Source of the DNA: Whalleya microplaca
Taxonomy: Eukaryota > Ascomycota > Sordariomycetes > Xylariales > Xylariaceae
Direction: 5' to 3'
Length of the DNA: 64,000 nt
Assembly (NCBI GenBank): GCA_022497155.1
Contig: MU385719.1
Coordinates: forward strand, 248,001-312,000
Part shown: positions 24,533-35,975 of the stretch, piece after piece
Position numbering within the stretch: the first letter of the stretch is position 1
Layout of the letters: every line of letters begins with the position of its first letter
Translations under genes and position numbers: made by a program
Notes under the pieces: model-generated
Seen by the model: the letters and a program-made list of their open reading frames with translations, nothing else
What the model was told of the DNA's origin: nothing
Databases searched by the model: none

Positions 24533-27103
24533 TTAGTTGAAATCGACCGTTCCGCTGCCGGGTCTAGCGTCTCTTCTCTCGAGTCTCCGTCGCCGCCGTC
24601 GGTCTGCAGCTGATGCAGTTGTGGAACCTCCGGCCACCGGTCCGCTAGGTGATGGGCTCATCGCGCTCCACGTACCATGGCTCTCCGGGCTGCCTATACT
24701 AGAGACCGCCTGGTCAGGAGCCGGTGCCCCCGAGGGACCTGGTTGACCCGAGTAATAGGTCGAGTCCTTCCCTGCTCGTCGACCAGCAAAAGCAGGAGTG
24801 GGTGGTGAGAGCGGGTCGCTAACTAATCTCTCAGCAGCGGCTTCGTCTGCGGTTCTGCGCGTACTCGAGTCACGTCGGTAACGCCGACGGCCAGGGACGT
24901 CACTCTCCGACATACTGCTGACAGAGGTTGATCTTCTTCTCCGTCGACTCGCTGCCTGCTCTTCTTCTGTGAGACGGCGTAGAGTTATGTTCCTGTCTCG
25001 GTCGTCGTGATATTTCACCTTGACGCTGACAGGCTGGCTCGGAGGTCGGCTGCGGTCTCTTCGACGGCGCTCTTCTTCCTCCGCGGCCACTGCTGCAGCA
25101 CCTGCCGCAGCTGCAGCGGCAGATCTCTCACCTTCCCTGCGTCGTCGCGAAGAAGTCCTCCTATGCATTCGACTACCGGTAGACTCGCTCCCAGATTCCG
25201 GGTGCAGTGGATGAAGCACGCCATGCGGGTCCGGTGGCATCGGTGGCATTGAAATGCCATGTCTTGATCTCGATCTCGATCGTGAATGCGAATGCGAGCG
25301 GGGACCTGGCATTGGGACTATGGGTGGTACACCTCCTGGACCCAGCGGTGGCATGGGTGGACCGCCAACACTTGTTCCAGGAGGACGAGCTTCCAGCATC
25401 GATGATTCTGTGTCACGAGTGAAAGACGTGCCAGTTGGAGCAGATGACGGCGGCGGTCGACGTCGCGACGGCCGCGTTGGTGTCCCGTAACCGTCGCCGG
25501 TGTACCTGGAGCCGTGGCGTCCGTCCCGCCTCTCGTCCTCCATCTTTAATCGATCCTCCTCTGCGTTTTTATCCGTATTGCCCTTCATTTTCTTGGCTAG
25601 CCAGCCTAGTCCAAGACCAGCAAGCAAACCCTTGCTAGCTTTGCTTCGACCACTTTCTTCATCTTCCCTGGTTCGTCTCGATGGACTCACGTAAGATGAA
25701 TATGAAGATATGTCATGACTATCCTGTCTTGAATGAGCCGGTCGAGCACGCGATGGGCGTGGCGTCGAAGGTCGAGGTTCCGCAGCGCTCAAGGCCGCAG
25801 CTGCAGCGACAGGATCCCCAGGCCCTGGCAATATTGGAGTGCGTGGCCTTCTACCACCAGGTAACTCTGATCGGTCTTCGGTGAAATCGCTCTCTGTATA
25901 ATGATCGTGGTGTGTTCGGGGAGGCCGGGCCCTACTGCTCGGCCCGGTAAATCGGCTAGGTGTGTCTGTCTCGACCGCCGAGTACTCTTCGTCGTCATAG
26001 CGTCGTTTCTCTCTCCGATCCTTAATTCTTTTGGCCAGAGCTCCAGCCCCGAACATCCCGGCTAAACCAAGGAGTGTGTTCATCAAACTCCCCTCTCGGC
26101 GATCAGTCCTGCCTGAATATTTCTCATCCTCGAAGTAGCTTGCTGAACCCCTTTGGGATGGGATGACTTCGGGCGGGGTCCTACGACTTCGCGATTGAGA
26201 CCTACTGCGGCTTCGGGTGCGGTCCTGTTCGCGGTCCTTCTTCCGGCCCCGCAAGAGTGCCCAGATACCAGCACCTGCTGCCAACGTTTCCAGCCACCCA
26301 AAGCCTCGCCTAGATCTGCGTTCCGACGCCGTGATTCCGCCTTCCGAGCGGCCGCCATGGATCATCAACTCATCAGGTTCGACCCTGTTCTCGTGGCGCC
26401 AGCTGAGGATGAAATACAGCAAAAGCAGAAATCCCATCCACAGTGCGTACAGGATGAAAGTGAATTTGGGCGAACCGTATAGCGTTAGGCCAAGAGGAAC
26501 TTGCACGATGCCTAATAACGCAATCGTCCTCCCTCCCCATCGGTGGATCATGAGTCTCAACGACTTTTTCCGGATATTCTTCACCATCCGGCCCCCAATG
26601 GCTTGAAGGATAATCATAGTATATATGGCAACCCCAATTCCATGATGTGGATTCGTCAAGCTTCGATTCGGACCGACGGCAAACCAGCCGAGTATGAAGA
26701 CGACCGTGGACAGGCCAACAGCGAGAACTTGCAAGTATGCATGCATCCGGATGACCGCGCTTGGTGGCCCCCTATGAAATCTCGCCCACATGGCCGCGAT
26801 TGGTACTATGAATAAGAAGGTAATGGCAGCAAGAACACCGTGGCCTGTGACCAATTGGTGGTACTGTTCTACTGTTGCGAAACGATTGCCCATGCCTAAT
26901 ACATGTTTAGACACTAGGTAGTGCTATCTTATAACGATTTCGACTGACTTACCATTGTACTGCATGGTTTCCAAGTTGAGTCCAACGAGATTGGGTAAGA
27001 GAAAGGTATTTTTGGTGAAGTCCCAGGTCCCATCTCCCACCACCATTGTGTCCGAATCATAGCTGGCCGACCCGGGCGCCGATAGCCCATCGGCCGACGC
27101 CAT
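24533..27103 (-). CDS. Cytochrome b561-like membrane protein with long Arg/Ser-rich tail
   Basis: Two exons (26953-27103 and 24533-26895) join to 837 residues. After an N-terminal segment, residues ~55-225 hold about six membrane helices with the histidine pattern of a cytochrome b561 domain: VTGHGVLAA, IRMHAYLQ, TNPHHGIGV and LMIHRWGGR. These would ligate two haems and pass electrons across a membrane. The remaining ~600 residues are a cytosolic-type tail rich in Arg, Ser and Pro. It contains three Gly-rich hydrophobic stretches, each followed by a basic cluster (LETLAAGAGIWALLRGRKK, LLGLAGMFGAGALAKRIK, LLAGLGLGWLAKKMK). The start at 27103 has a good ATCATGG context, and the first intron is 57 nt. 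Electron donor and acceptor are unknown. The family is supported by the helices and histidines; the tail's role is unknown. Confidence 0.85.
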
Positions 27104-27989
27104 GATGGCGGCAAAACTCGCTTAGCGACAATTCGATTGAGTCAGTATGTAAAGAGCGTTTGTGGAAAGATGGCCAAGGAATGCGGAATGACGAAATGAC
27201 GGAGTCTTCGGAATGTGGGAAGAGGTATCTGCAAGCCAGAGCGATTGTCTAGCAGGAACGAGGAACACAAAGTAGGTGAGCCTGTAATAAGCTGGAAGAG
27301 TGTCGGTGTCGGGGTATCAACTGAAGCAGCAAGGAATGTAAAAAGAGGTGTCATTAAGCGTGCCTGTTAAAGCGACGCTGTTGAACAGAGCTCAGGAAGG
27401 GGCACACACACACACCTACACACGCAATTGTTTGAAATTTTTGGTGTTGAGAGAAAAGCAGACCTCCAACCTCTTCGAAGGTGGAGAGCTGTGGTGACAT
27501 GGCACCGCAGCTGTGCAACCACTTTTGCTGACAGGGGTTTTTAGACGTTCTTTAGCACTTGCGTTGTTTTCACTGTCAGGTTGCGGGGTGACGGGTGGGG
27601 CCTCCCGGCGACGTAACCCAATTTTGAGGACCCTATCTGTAATCCGTACTTATACAAAGTTCAGGGTACAAAATTCAGGTACGTACCTGGGCAGGCTGTG
27701 CAGGTGACCCGCACTGTCGGCTGCCCGAAATCATCATGCTTGCAGTGGATACGGCGCACACCACGTGCATATAATATCTACACAAATTACAGTTTATCAG
27801 TGGTCGTAGCTGTAGCTATTCTACCTAGGCAGGCCTAGGTTGGGTACCTATCCGTATTCTGTAGATGCTCTGCAATCGGACCGGAGACGTTCGTCTGTCT
27901 TCACTAGGTTACCTTTCTCTGCAATACATGTATCATGTTTCTTTTGTGCGATTCTCTCACATATATATAGCTTCAAATTACCAGCTGTC
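27104..27989. other. Shared divergent promoter region (cytochrome b561-like and DUF1640 genes)
   Basis: No gene is seen in this 886-bp divergent intergenic region. A CACACA run occurs near 27405. Confidence 0.6.
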
Positions 27990-29302
27990 ATGTCTACGAC
28001 CCGACTTACGTTCTTATACCCTCATCTATTCCGGGCCGCTCGCTTAGGCGAGTCTGCCGCCCACGCAGCGCAATCCCGATGTCGCAAGTCTCCGAACCAC
28101 TGCCAACCACCGCACAAGGCGTCTCTAACAACCACCCACCGACCCAAACAGGCGGCGTTTGAGAGACATGGCACCGCCGTGGAGCCAACGGCCGTCCTAC
28201 CCGACGCGGTGAAAATACCGCAGCCAGGCAGGGAGCCCTCGGAAGATCCCAAGGCAGAGCCGGCTGGGAAAAAGGGTGCAGCACAACAAGAGAAGGAGCC
28301 CTCGCAAGAGTCCAAGGACGCAGAGGACACAATCATAAATGCGGCGGACGGGAGCGAATCTCTATCGCCTGCGGCGTCAGGGGCGCCTGGGCAAGCTACG
28401 ACTGCCCAGCAGCAGGCCGCGACGGAGGCCAAGATGCAGCAGAGCGGGCCGATGGAGGCGGTCTTGCACATGCCGCCGCCGGAATCGACGGCGCATCCTC
28501 ACATATCGACACCTCCATATGTACATCACTTCGATACCTATACTCTCGTGAAGCAATTAGAAGCCGGTGGATATACCAAGGAGCAGGCTATTACGGTCAT
28601 GAAGGCTATCAGGTCGTTGCTAGCTCAGAATCTAGACGTCGCGCAAGATGGGCTAGTGAGCAAGAGCGATGTGGATAATGTCGGTGGTTATTTCTGAATT
28701 TGGCTTTGCCGCATTTGCTGACTGGCGTGGGTTAGGAAACATATCTGTTTCGAGCCGCTTGCTCAGAGCTGAGCTCCGAAGTGAGCAACAACCGGAAAGC
28801 AGACGATGAGCAGACCCGCCAGCAGCGCACTCACTTACAGCACGAAGTCGACATCTTGAGCCAGCGGATGAGCCAGGATCTGCTGACGCTTAAGGACGAC
28901 GTCAAGGGCATGTTCAACGACCGCCGGATGAACGTGAGGGAGGAGCAGAGGACGATGGAGAGTGCTGTTGGTTGCCCGCAGCATATTACTACTGGCTACT
29001 CGTTTTGCTAACCGCTGCTGAAGATCCAACAAATCAACTTGAAAATTAGCGTGATATTGAACAGCGATTCCAGGTCCGACATCGAAGGTCTGAGATGGGT
29101 GTTAGTTCGGCGGTCGGTCTTGGGCATCGTATTCATGGCCGTGCTTACGTTAGGAACCCTGCGCTATACCACTTATGCCACTCATGAAAGACAGAAAGCG
29201 GCACAGGAGGAAGCGAGTCAAGATGAGGAACTCAGGAAGAATATGGAGAGGGAGAAACACGCCCCACCCGTAGATGCTGCTGAAATTTTGGCAGCCAATT
29301 GA
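27990..29302 (+). CDS. Mitochondrial inner-membrane DUF1640 (CCDC90/Fmp32-like) protein
   Basis: Three exons (27990-28679, 28736-28966, 29024-29302) give 399 residues. The N-terminus is Arg/Ser/Ala-rich without acids (MSTTRLTFLYPHLFRAARLG), a probable mitochondrial presequence, followed by a low-complexity Pro/Gln/Glu region. The DUF1640 domain starts about residue 185 (HHFDTYTLVKQLEAGGYTKE). It runs through SKSDVDN|ETYLFRAACSEL, where intron 1 falls, and a long coiled coil (HEVDILSQRMSQDLLTLKDD). A single membrane helix near the C-terminus (VLGIVFMAVLTLGTLRY) precedes a short charged tail. This is the architecture of yeast Fmp32 and of human CCDC90B/MCUR1, inner-membrane proteins linked to respiratory-complex assembly and calcium uptake. 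The first donor is GTCGGT, a weaker site chosen because it keeps the conserved frame. Confidence 0.87.
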
Positions 29303-29571
29303 AAATTAAAATCGATACCCATAGGAATAGAAAGGGGTAAAATATAAGCATAGGCATCAAGTATCAAGCGAGCATTGGTTGTTGGCTCTTACATAAAAAG
29401 CACTATTTCATTTCTAGCTCCACTTGAAGTGAAAAGACAAATTGGCGCAGAGTTCTGTGTTGTGTATGTAATATGGAACTCAACGCCCCAAGCATATCGA
29501 AGTCAACCATCCCGAACGCCGTCGCAAGCCCTGAATATTCAAGCAACACTGGCAATCCAGCCAGCCAACAT

Positions 29572-30152
29572 CTAGTCCCGGTCCTTTTCCGAAGCATCCC
29601 GTTCCAGAGCCTTCCTAAGCCTCTCCTCCTGCCTCTTCCAATGGCTTCCCTCCTCGTAGTCCTTGGATATCTTCAGCGCATTCCGCAACCGCTCGCTCTC
29701 CTTGATCTTGGCATCGGCCAGCTCATGGACCTGGTGGGCCTTCAGTCCCTTCCTCGGGGCCGCGTCTCGCCCGCCCTTGTTCATCTTCTCCTGCAGCTCC
29801 TTGCGCAGGACGTCGCAGCGCTTGTCTATCTCGTCCTCGTCGATGCTGTTCCGTGAATAACACACCGGTCAGTATTCGGTCGATGGGGATGGGGATGGGA
29901 GTGGGGAAGAAATATAACATACCCTTCATCCTCGAGCTGATCTCGCAACTCGAAAACCTTGACCTCAACCTCGCGCTTGCGATCGTGCTCAAGGATCTCC
30001 TTGTCGGGCTGGCGCTGGCGGTGCTTGAAGTTGTCCAGATCTCTGTTGTAGGGGGCGGCTCGATCGCGCGGCTTGAGATGGGCTAGGTTGCGCTGGACAT
30101 AGCCAGAGGTGCCGCTGCCTCGCGGGGTGGAGAGTCCGACGTTGTCCGACAT
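29572..30152 (-). CDS. CWC21: Pre-mRNA splicing factor Cwc21/Cwf21
   Basis: Two exons (29923-30152 and 29572-29845) give 167 residues. The N-terminus MSDNVGLSTPRGSGTSGYVQ and RNLAHLKPRD is characteristic of Cwc21/SRRM2 family members, where it contacts the spliceosome exon channel. The cwf21 domain crosses the intron (LRDQLEDEG|IDEDEIDKRC and DVLRKELQEKMN). The rest is highly charged. Cwc21 binds Prp8 and Snu114 in the activated spliceosome. The gene converges on the DUF1640 gene (269 bp apart) and diverges from CDC123. Confidence 0.92.
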
Positions 30153-30645
30153 GGCTCTGCTATTATTGATCTGATGATGTTATCGTGGGATGGAGCTTGG
30201 ACACTGCGATTAAGAGAAACGGAAGGCGGTCACAGGTGGCGGAAATGGGGATGGTGGGACAGCGACGGCGGAACAAAGTGGGATGGTGGGGTTTGAGTCA
30301 GAGCTCCCCTCGAAGCTTAACAACGTATGTACTTAATAAGTATGTACTTAATAAGTATGTACTTAATAAGTATGTACTTAATAAGTATGTACTTAATAAG
30401 TATGTACTTAATAAGTATGTATGACTGTATATTTTGCCCCGCGATGAGTCGCGTTCAGATAGGTACATAAAACGGTAGCTAAGGCACCTAAGAACTCCCA
30501 GCTTAATAATATTTTTATTTACTTTGTCATTGCTGTTATTGCGTCTCTCAAACCTAACGGCTTCTACTCAAAGGCGGTCGTTGGAAACTTGAATTCAAAC
30601 GCCGTCTTGAAACAAACCTGGGAATCATCATCAGCAGCAAAGAAA
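30153..30645. other. Shared promoter of CWC21 and CDC123, with minisatellite
   Basis: This 493-bp divergent region contains no gene. About a fifth of it is a 15-bp tandem repeat (30325-30420). Confidence 0.7.
30325..30420. repeat. 15-bp minisatellite, unit GTATGTACTTAATAA, about 6.4 copies
   Basis: Six complete, identical units plus a partial one follow head to tail. Part of the unit is close to palindromic (ACTTAATAAGT). Because 15 is a multiple of three, the array is open in one frame, but it lies between two divergent genes and is not coding. Confidence 0.95.
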
Positions 30646-31947
30646 ATGCCTATATCCACCAGTACACAACCTAGTCCAGGCCCTGCCAGTGCAGGTACAC
30701 AGTTTCCGCCCATAACCCGAGATCACATACTCAACTGTTCATATGACTCCTGGTTCCCCAAGTACGTATACTTTGTGTTGATGTTGTACTCACAAGATAA
30801 CTAACATGTCAGCAGGTATCGTGCCTCGTGTATCAAGTCACGCATCATTCCGCTCTCTCCCGAGTTTATAGAGTACATCCGTGAGGATGGCATTGTCCTT
30901 GGGGACGATGATGGAACCGAATCTGAGGACGACGAATGGGAGCCAGTCACTACCAGCATGCGACCGCCTGTCGAAGAAGCCGCCACAGACTCGGGTTCCG
31001 ACAGTGATGAAGATGAGCCGCCAAGACTTCCACCAAACCAGAGGTTTCCCGAGTTGCACCAGTCGATCAAAAACAAGATCGCAGAGCTAGGCGGTGCTGT
31101 GGCACCGAAGCTAAACTGGACTGCACCCAAGGACGCGGCTTGGATATCGCCGCACCAGAACACCATCAAGTGTACGAGCCCTAACGACATCTACCTCCTG
31201 CTCAAGAGTTCCAACTTCATCACCTACGACCTTGAGCATGCCTTCGATGACTGCACGCCCACCAGCAACTCCTCCACAAACACACCATCCTTCAAGCCAG
31301 TTCTAGTGCTGCGGTCGTATTTCAACCCTCACACAGCGATGGAGTTCCGCTGTTTCGTCAAGCATAGGAACCTCATCGCCATCTCACAGCGGGACCTGAA
31401 CTTCTTCGAGTTCCTGAAATCCCTGCGGTCCGACATCGTTGCGCGGATTAGCCAGCTCTTCAACAATAAGCTGCGGTACACCTTCCCGGACAATAACTTT
31501 GTCTTCGACGTCTACATTCCCGAGGGCGAGGACGAGCCGCTGAGCAGAGCGCGGCTCATCGACATCAACGCCTGGGCACCGCACACCGACAGCCTGCTGT
31601 TCGACTGGAAGGAGCTGCTCGACATGGAGGTTCCCGGCCCAGTCCTGGGCGTCGTCGGCGGGGAGGAAGAGGGCGTGGATGGGAACGGTGCTGAGACGGA
31701 CGAGACGTCGAGTGATGAAGAAGACGACGACGACGACTTCGTGCCGGAGCTGAGGCTCATTGAGGAGGAGGACCCGGCCGCGTTCAACTTCAGCTCGCCT
31801 CAGTACTCGGCCCATAAGCTGCCTAAGGATGTGGTTGACGCGAGTCTGGCTGGCGAGGGGGGGATGCGCGAGTTCGCCCAGAAGTGGAGGGAGATGGTAG
31901 ATTATAGGGAGAACGTCGCGAACTGGGAGATGAACGATAAAGAATGA
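30646..31947 (+). CDS. CDC123: Cdc123/D123 translation initiation (eIF2 assembly) factor
   Basis: Two exons (30646-30761, 30816-31947) give 415 residues. D123 blocks are clear: HILNCSYDSWFPK|YRASCIKSRIIPL at the intron, LNWTAPKDAAWISP, YDLEHAFDDC, LVLRSYFNPHTAMEFRCFVK, IAISQRDLNFFEF, YTFPDNNFVFDVYIP and RLIDINAWAPHTDSLLFDW. Cdc123 has an ATP-grasp-like fold and is needed to assemble the eIF2 heterotrimer. The C-terminal half contains an acidic insert (SSDEEDDDDDFVPE) after LLDMEVPGP. The start ATG follows an A-rich stretch (AAAGAAAATG). Nothing looks broken. Confidence 0.93.
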
Positions 31948-32721
31948 GCAACAACGCGCTTCTATTGCAGGTTTCGGTCGTCAGAGAGATCGCTTCACGT
32001 TCTTCCATTGTACAATACTTACAAGTCATGGTGCATACCTAGGGGTGATACTGCTCTACTGTCTAGGTGTTTGGACTCTTAGTAATGTAAAGTGAAGGAC
32101 TACTGGTCTCAAGGACTATGTCAAAATCAACAAGCTAGTGAAGCAATGATTACAGCTCTACCTTTTTCTGATTATTTCCTCCACTACGTGACTATGCTGT
32201 TATGTATTCTATCTAAAGCCCAGCTAAATTTGAATATGGCTGAGAGTCCAAGCCATCAATGTAATGATCTACGATGTTGGCGGTGTCTGATATCAATCGT
32301 AATTGTACCGTGTACAGCCCAGGATACCTAGTGTACATAATATAGTAGTCTAGTATATCAATCATGTATAAGCCTCCAAAAAGAGCCGGCTGTGATCGAT
32401 AGAATGCGATACATAGTGAAAATATACCTTGGACGCAATGCATATTTAACTAACTTGATATGAATGGATATTTGCAATAGAAATTAACAAATCGAACGTG
32501 TGACAAGAGCCTTGCGGCCACGTCCCGTTGTCCAGTCAAGTGTAATAACCAACTACTTGAACACACCTCTATCCTGAATATGAAAACTGTAGGTATCATA
32601 TGATATAACATGATAATGTCTAGAAGAGTCACGTATAATATCAATGATAAACCCCTTAGATCACTACCGATGTCGCGGCCAGTCTGAAGTGTTATATTTC
32701 AGAGCATGCTGTGTGGTTGAA
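31948..32721. other. Intergenic, 3' flanks of CDC123 and the HET gene
   Basis: AT-rich DNA with no supported gene. Confidence 0.6.
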
Positions 32722-33712
32722 CTAGACAATGACAATATCCTGGGCCTTGGAGTCCCAGTCTCTCGGGGTGAAATCGAAAAGTGGTTCCCCCTCTGAATTC
32801 CGGAGAACTCCATAATATCCGAAATGCTTCGTCGCAGGATCCCGGTTCAACCTATCACAGTCGGCTTGACACATTGAAAAATATCCGTCACGTTTGTCAT
32901 CCCACCAACAAGCCCTGTGTGTGTATAACAACCCGAATCTTCTGAAAGCTTGCGGCTCAGTCGTATCGCGAACCAGCACTAGTCCAAAGAAACCAAAATC
33001 TTCCAGGCTCAGATACAACGGGAGACAAAAGATGGTCATTGGCCGGTCGTCGTCTCTATCATCGAAATAGACTTCAAACACGGTCCTCGTGTCTTCGGTC
33101 AAAAAAAAATCTCCTTCCGCTTCGTAGCTTAGCTCGGTAAGAACGCCTCATAGAGTGAGATGCGCGCCAGACACCTGGCCGAAGGGGTCATTGTCGAGAT
33201 TTTGGACATCAGCATGCACGAAACGGGCTAGTGGTACGCATGTTTCTGTTGCTTTTGGTATGCGACACCGGAACGAGTAGACGGAAGCCCACGACCAAGA
33301 GGGTGCCTGATAGTCCTTCACTCTGCCTCTGCGCACTTGGTACCCAGAAAAACTATCACGAAAAGGGCACCTCCATGTGAGTTGAAAGGTGATTAGCTCC
33401 GACCACAAACCTGCGAGATAACGACATGACATCAACGGCTCGAGTTCCCGGACAACCCCTGATATTGCAACGAGTTTGTCACTTTGTTTCGTCAACGACG
33501 TACAACAGTAGCGATTGAGGACATTTCGCCAAATGGACAGCCCACGACTCCTCCGACTTTCCATCGTCTCAACATTCTCTAATGTATCGTACGGCATCGG
33601 GGCCTTCTCCGGATGCGTTGGTAGTCCTAAGGGGAATGCCTCTGATGCATGGAGTTGCGTGCATTCCCACCGCTGCAGCGTCCGAAGTTAGTAGTCTTAC
33701 CCTCTAGATAAC

Positions 33713-33930
33713 TGTCACACTTACAACTAAAAGGACAGCGCGCAGCTCTAAATAGGAGGTCTTGAATTGACTATTGTTATAAGCTCTAAGGAGGAGAAAT
33801 AACCAGTTGTATGTGAGGAGGCCTAGGGCCCTAGTTATACCCTAATGGAGCCTCGGATCGGCGTAACTGTTAATCCGTGTGGACTCCTATAACAGCCTCT
33901 ATAATAACCTCTAAGCCTGGCTTTATGACA
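33713..33930. repeat. Left LTR of the retroelement
   Basis: Starts TGTCACACTTAC and ends CTTTATGACA. It is the same length as the right copy. Confidence 0.9.
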
Positions 33931-34054
33931 TATTCCCTAGGGGTTCAAGACCTCCTAAAAAACATCCTAACGGGGTCCTAAAAGCCTATTCCTCCAGGCT
34001 TTCTATCTACCCCCGAAGTTGCTAAAATTAAGCTCTAAATAATAATAACAAAAT

Positions 34055-34212
34055 GCCCTAGCTTTTTTAGCAGTTTCTAAAAGGTGCCTGACTTTTAGAA
34101 TGCATAAAAGGCACTTATAAAGCTACTAATCGAAAAACAAAAGCCTAAGCTTTTTTAATAGTTTCTAAAGGGGTCGGACTTTAAGAATGCGTAAAAGGCA
34201 CTTATAAAGTTC
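34055..34212. repeat. Internal ~70-bp direct duplication within the LTR element
   Basis: Two copies (34055-34125 and 34143-34212) share TTTTTTA..AGTTTCTAAA and AAAAGGCACTTATAAAG with point differences. They lie head to tail with a short spacer. Confidence 0.75.
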
Positions 34213-35757
34213 CCTTAAGGGAGGGGCCCCTTATATAGATCGTTATTTAAGGGATTTTTAGGGTATATAACGATAGCACTTTAACTATATATCTAGCCGT
34301 TAGATTATAATATATTAATCGATTATACAAAAAGGAAAATTGCTTAGTAGATTAGCAGGTTAACAGGGAGCTTAGTTTTGTTAGCCTTACGCTTACCGCC
34401 CTAGCAGTATCAACTATTAACCTACAAATTTATTAGGAATTTTAAGATTCTTTTAATTCCCTTAATTCCCTTAAGAAAGCTTCGTTTTTAATTCTACTTA
34501 TTAAGGCATATTAAGCCTTCTTTTAATAATAAAGTATCGTATCGGATTAGGGGAATTAGAGAGTTTCGAGAAGGTGGTGTTATTAACGGTATATAGCAGC
34601 CTCTTGCAGCTTTTTAGAGGCCATTTGTAAGTATGTAACTAATTAAATATATAGGAATAATAAAAACTCCTAGGTTAATTTTTTATGCCGCCGAGCGTTA
34701 TAAATATCTAATTCTTATTATCGATTAAGCTTTTTTGCCGAAAGATTATGCCGAACTACTTTCCGTACTACTTTAGGGATATTTCGGGGATTTTTAAGGC
34801 TTTATAACGGGCCAATTTTATAAGCTGCTAATTAGCTTAGTTTAGTAAAAGCCTCTAAAGCGAGCTTAGGAAATTCCGTATAGCTAGCTGCCCCTAAATC
34901 TTAGGAATATTATAGGCCTTAGCTTTAACGTAAGCCTCCTTTTAGTTATTAAGCCAGGTCTTAGGCCGTATCGAGCTTAGCCGCGCCGATTAGAATATTC
35001 GAAAATACCTAACGCGTACGGCGTTTAGGATGCTCTGATCTGACGGGGCTAGCTAATTTTTCAGGGCTCGTAAGATCTTTTAAATTATAGGCTTTTTATC
35101 CTGGAGGAGATCCAGCTTAAAAAAGGCTGCTAAAAGGAGTTTCGAGGTGACGGTAGCTAAAATCTAATTCTAAATAGCTATATATCGAGACGAGGTCGAG
35201 AACTACTCGGTTGATTTTATTAAGTAATTTTTACGTTCGTTATTATATTTAGCCTTAAGATCCTTACGTATAAAAATTATTAAAAGCTTTAGCTTAATAT
35301 CCTGTATACCTTTATTAAGTTTCTTTTACGTAATAACCTAATTTTTATACTTCTATTAACGACGGCTAATTTTAGCTAAATTGACAGACTCGAGCGTAAG
35401 GGCCCGTAAAGCTCCCGACAGCGGATAATAGCTGCTATTAGAAGTATCGGGATCGATCTGATTCTATAAGCCACGCTAGCGAGCGTAGGTACGTAACTAA
35501 ATAAACCAATCGGTCTAATCGTTAAAGTAGGTAAGCTTAACGCTAGTGGGTACGGAGGCGTTAAAATCGTTAATAGTAGATAGTTTTATAGCTAAAAAAT
35601 CTTAGACGATCTTAAAGGAATTAGGTAATTTAGGAATAGAATTAAAAAATCGAAAAAATCGAAAAAATCGGACAAAAGCTAAAAAAAAAAGCTGCGCGCT
35701 ATTAGTTATCAGGCGGACAGCATAATCAGTAGTTTAAGCGGCAACCGGGCTTATAAC

Positions 35758-35975
35758 TGTTACACTTATAATTAAAAGGATAGCGCGCAGCTTTAAATAG
35801 GAGGTCTTAAATTAACTATTATTATAAGCTCTAAGGAAAAGAAATAACCAGTTGTATGTAAGGAGGCCTAGGGCCTTAGTTATACCCTAATAAAGCCTCG
35901 GATCGGCGTAACTGTTAATCCGTGTGGACCCCTATAACAGCCCCTATAACAACCTCTGAGCCTGGCTCTGTGACA
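35758..35975. repeat. Right LTR of the retroelement
   Basis: Starts TGTTACACTTAT and ends CTCTGTGACA. It is about 91% identical to the left copy by eye. Confidence 0.9.

Larger units (their letters stand above)
33713..35975. mobile_element. Non-autonomous, RIP-altered LTR retroelement
   Basis: Two 218-bp direct LTRs (33713-33930, 35758-35975), each TGT...ACA, flank about 1.8 kb of AT-rich DNA without a long frame. A 5-bp target duplication ATAAC abuts both ends (33708-33712 and 35976-35980). About 20 differences separate the LTRs, and all that I found are transitions, as expected from RIP. The internal part has no recognisable gag, protease, reverse transcriptase or integrase, so the element is either non-autonomous or too mutated to read. 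Its orientation and primer-binding site could not be fixed. It sits inside an intron of the HET gene. Confidence 0.9.

Noticed and set aside
30322..30424. Open frame encoding repeated NKYVL peptide units
   Set aside because: It is a by-product of a 15-bp intergenic minisatellite between two divergent genes; there is no start context or flanking coding sequence.
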